From NCBI GenBank assembly GCA_937968015.1, contig CALBSO010000105.1:1-5476 (forward strand): a stretch of 5,476 nt of DNA, in the 5' to 3' direction. Numbering within the stretch: position 1 is the first letter of the stretch; each line of letters begins with the position of its first letter. A program made the translations under genes and the position numbers. The DNA comes from an uncultured Thermomicrobia bacterium. GTDB taxonomy: Bacteria; Chloroflexota; Chloroflexia; Thermomicrobiales; JALYUS01. Under the pieces are notes generated by a model, which was not told the DNA's origin, ran no database searches, and worked only from the letters and a program-made list of their open reading frames with translations. This document shows positions 5,285 to 5,476 of the stretch, one piece after another.

Positions 5285-5476
5285 GCGCCGCGGCGTGGGG
5301 ACGCGATCACCCGAGCGGGGGCCCCTTCCCGCCTTCCTCTTCGCCCTTGAGGTGGGATGAGGCGAGGCGGCGCGACGTTTGACAGCCATCACTGCCGGTC
5401 TTCGTGCAGCATCATGTGAGCCTAGTCCACTTCCCGAACCCGCAGGCATGTCTGCGGCTGGTGACGGCATTGTGCG
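5285..5476. other. Gene-free right edge with a possible weak terminator
   Basis: No convincing gene is seen in these 192 bases. GCGGG (5315-5319) and CCCGC (5328-5332) can form a short stem with an 8-base loop, followed by a pyrimidine-rich tract without a run of T, which is a weak terminator candidate. CCGCAG (5440-5445) and CTGCGG (5452-5457) form a second 6-bp hairpin of unknown role. The right arm of the inverted repeat around the VOC gene also lies here. Confidence 0.35.
5377..5396 (+). repeat. Right arm of the imperfect inverted repeat around the VOC gene
   Basis: GTTTGACAGCCATCACTGCC pairs with the arm at 4704-4723. The TTGACA inside (5379-5384) could also be a -35 box, but no good -10 follows at 16-18 bp. 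Confidence 0.35.

Noticed and set aside
4718..5470. Minus-strand open frame of 250 codons across the VOC gene
   Set aside because: It mirrors the VOC gene and its flanks, has no family features and no ribosome binding site that I can see.
1..5476. CRISPR arrays, tRNA, rRNA or riboswitches
   Set aside because: No regularly spaced short repeats, cloverleaf arms or conserved RNA cores were found on reading both strands.

Overview
The window is GC-rich bacterial DNA made mostly of mobile elements. Two nested or abutting insertion elements fill about positions 56 to 4671, and one ordinary small gene lies to their right. The GC-rich coding, consensus TTGACA promoter elements and Shine-Dalgarno sites fit a high-GC bacterium. 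The protein style (GT1 glycosyltransferase, ISL3 and IS5 transposases, a VOC protein) reminds me of Chloroflexota or Actinobacteria, but this is a low-confidence impression.

Left unit (59-2902, 2844 bp). A perfect 12-bp terminal inverted repeat, GAGCGTGTTTAA, lies at 59-70 and in inverted orientation at 2891-2902. It is flanked on both sides by the 3-bp direct repeat TTA (56-58 and 2903-2905). Inside are a TetR-family repressor gene (minus strand), a divergently transcribed GT1-type glycosyltransferase gene (plus strand), and a complete IS5-family transposase gene (minus strand) that converges on the glycosyltransferase with a 17-bp gap. I see no second transposon end between the glycosyltransferase and the transposase. 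The simplest reading is therefore an IS5-family element that carries a regulated glycosyltransferase as cargo. The repressor and glycosyltransferase share a 57-bp regulatory region. In it, two perfect TTGACA boxes on opposite strands are symmetric about one near-perfect 17-bp palindrome that covers both -10 regions, so one bound repressor dimer could silence both genes.

Middle unit (2906-4671, 1766 bp). An ISL3-family element has perfect 36-bp terminal inverted repeats and a transposase gene with a good ribosome binding site. The gene is broken by two frame changes, so the catalytic D, D and E residues fall in three different reading frames. Its left end abuts the TTA target duplication of the IS5-type unit. 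No matching 8-bp duplication is visible around it.

Right region (4672-5476). A 147-residue VOC/glyoxalase-fold protein with its own ribosome binding site and a plausible extended -10 promoter, followed by about 190 bases without a gene. A 16/20 imperfect inverted repeat brackets this gene. At the far left, bases 1-70 hold what looks like the tail of a host reading frame cut by the insertions.
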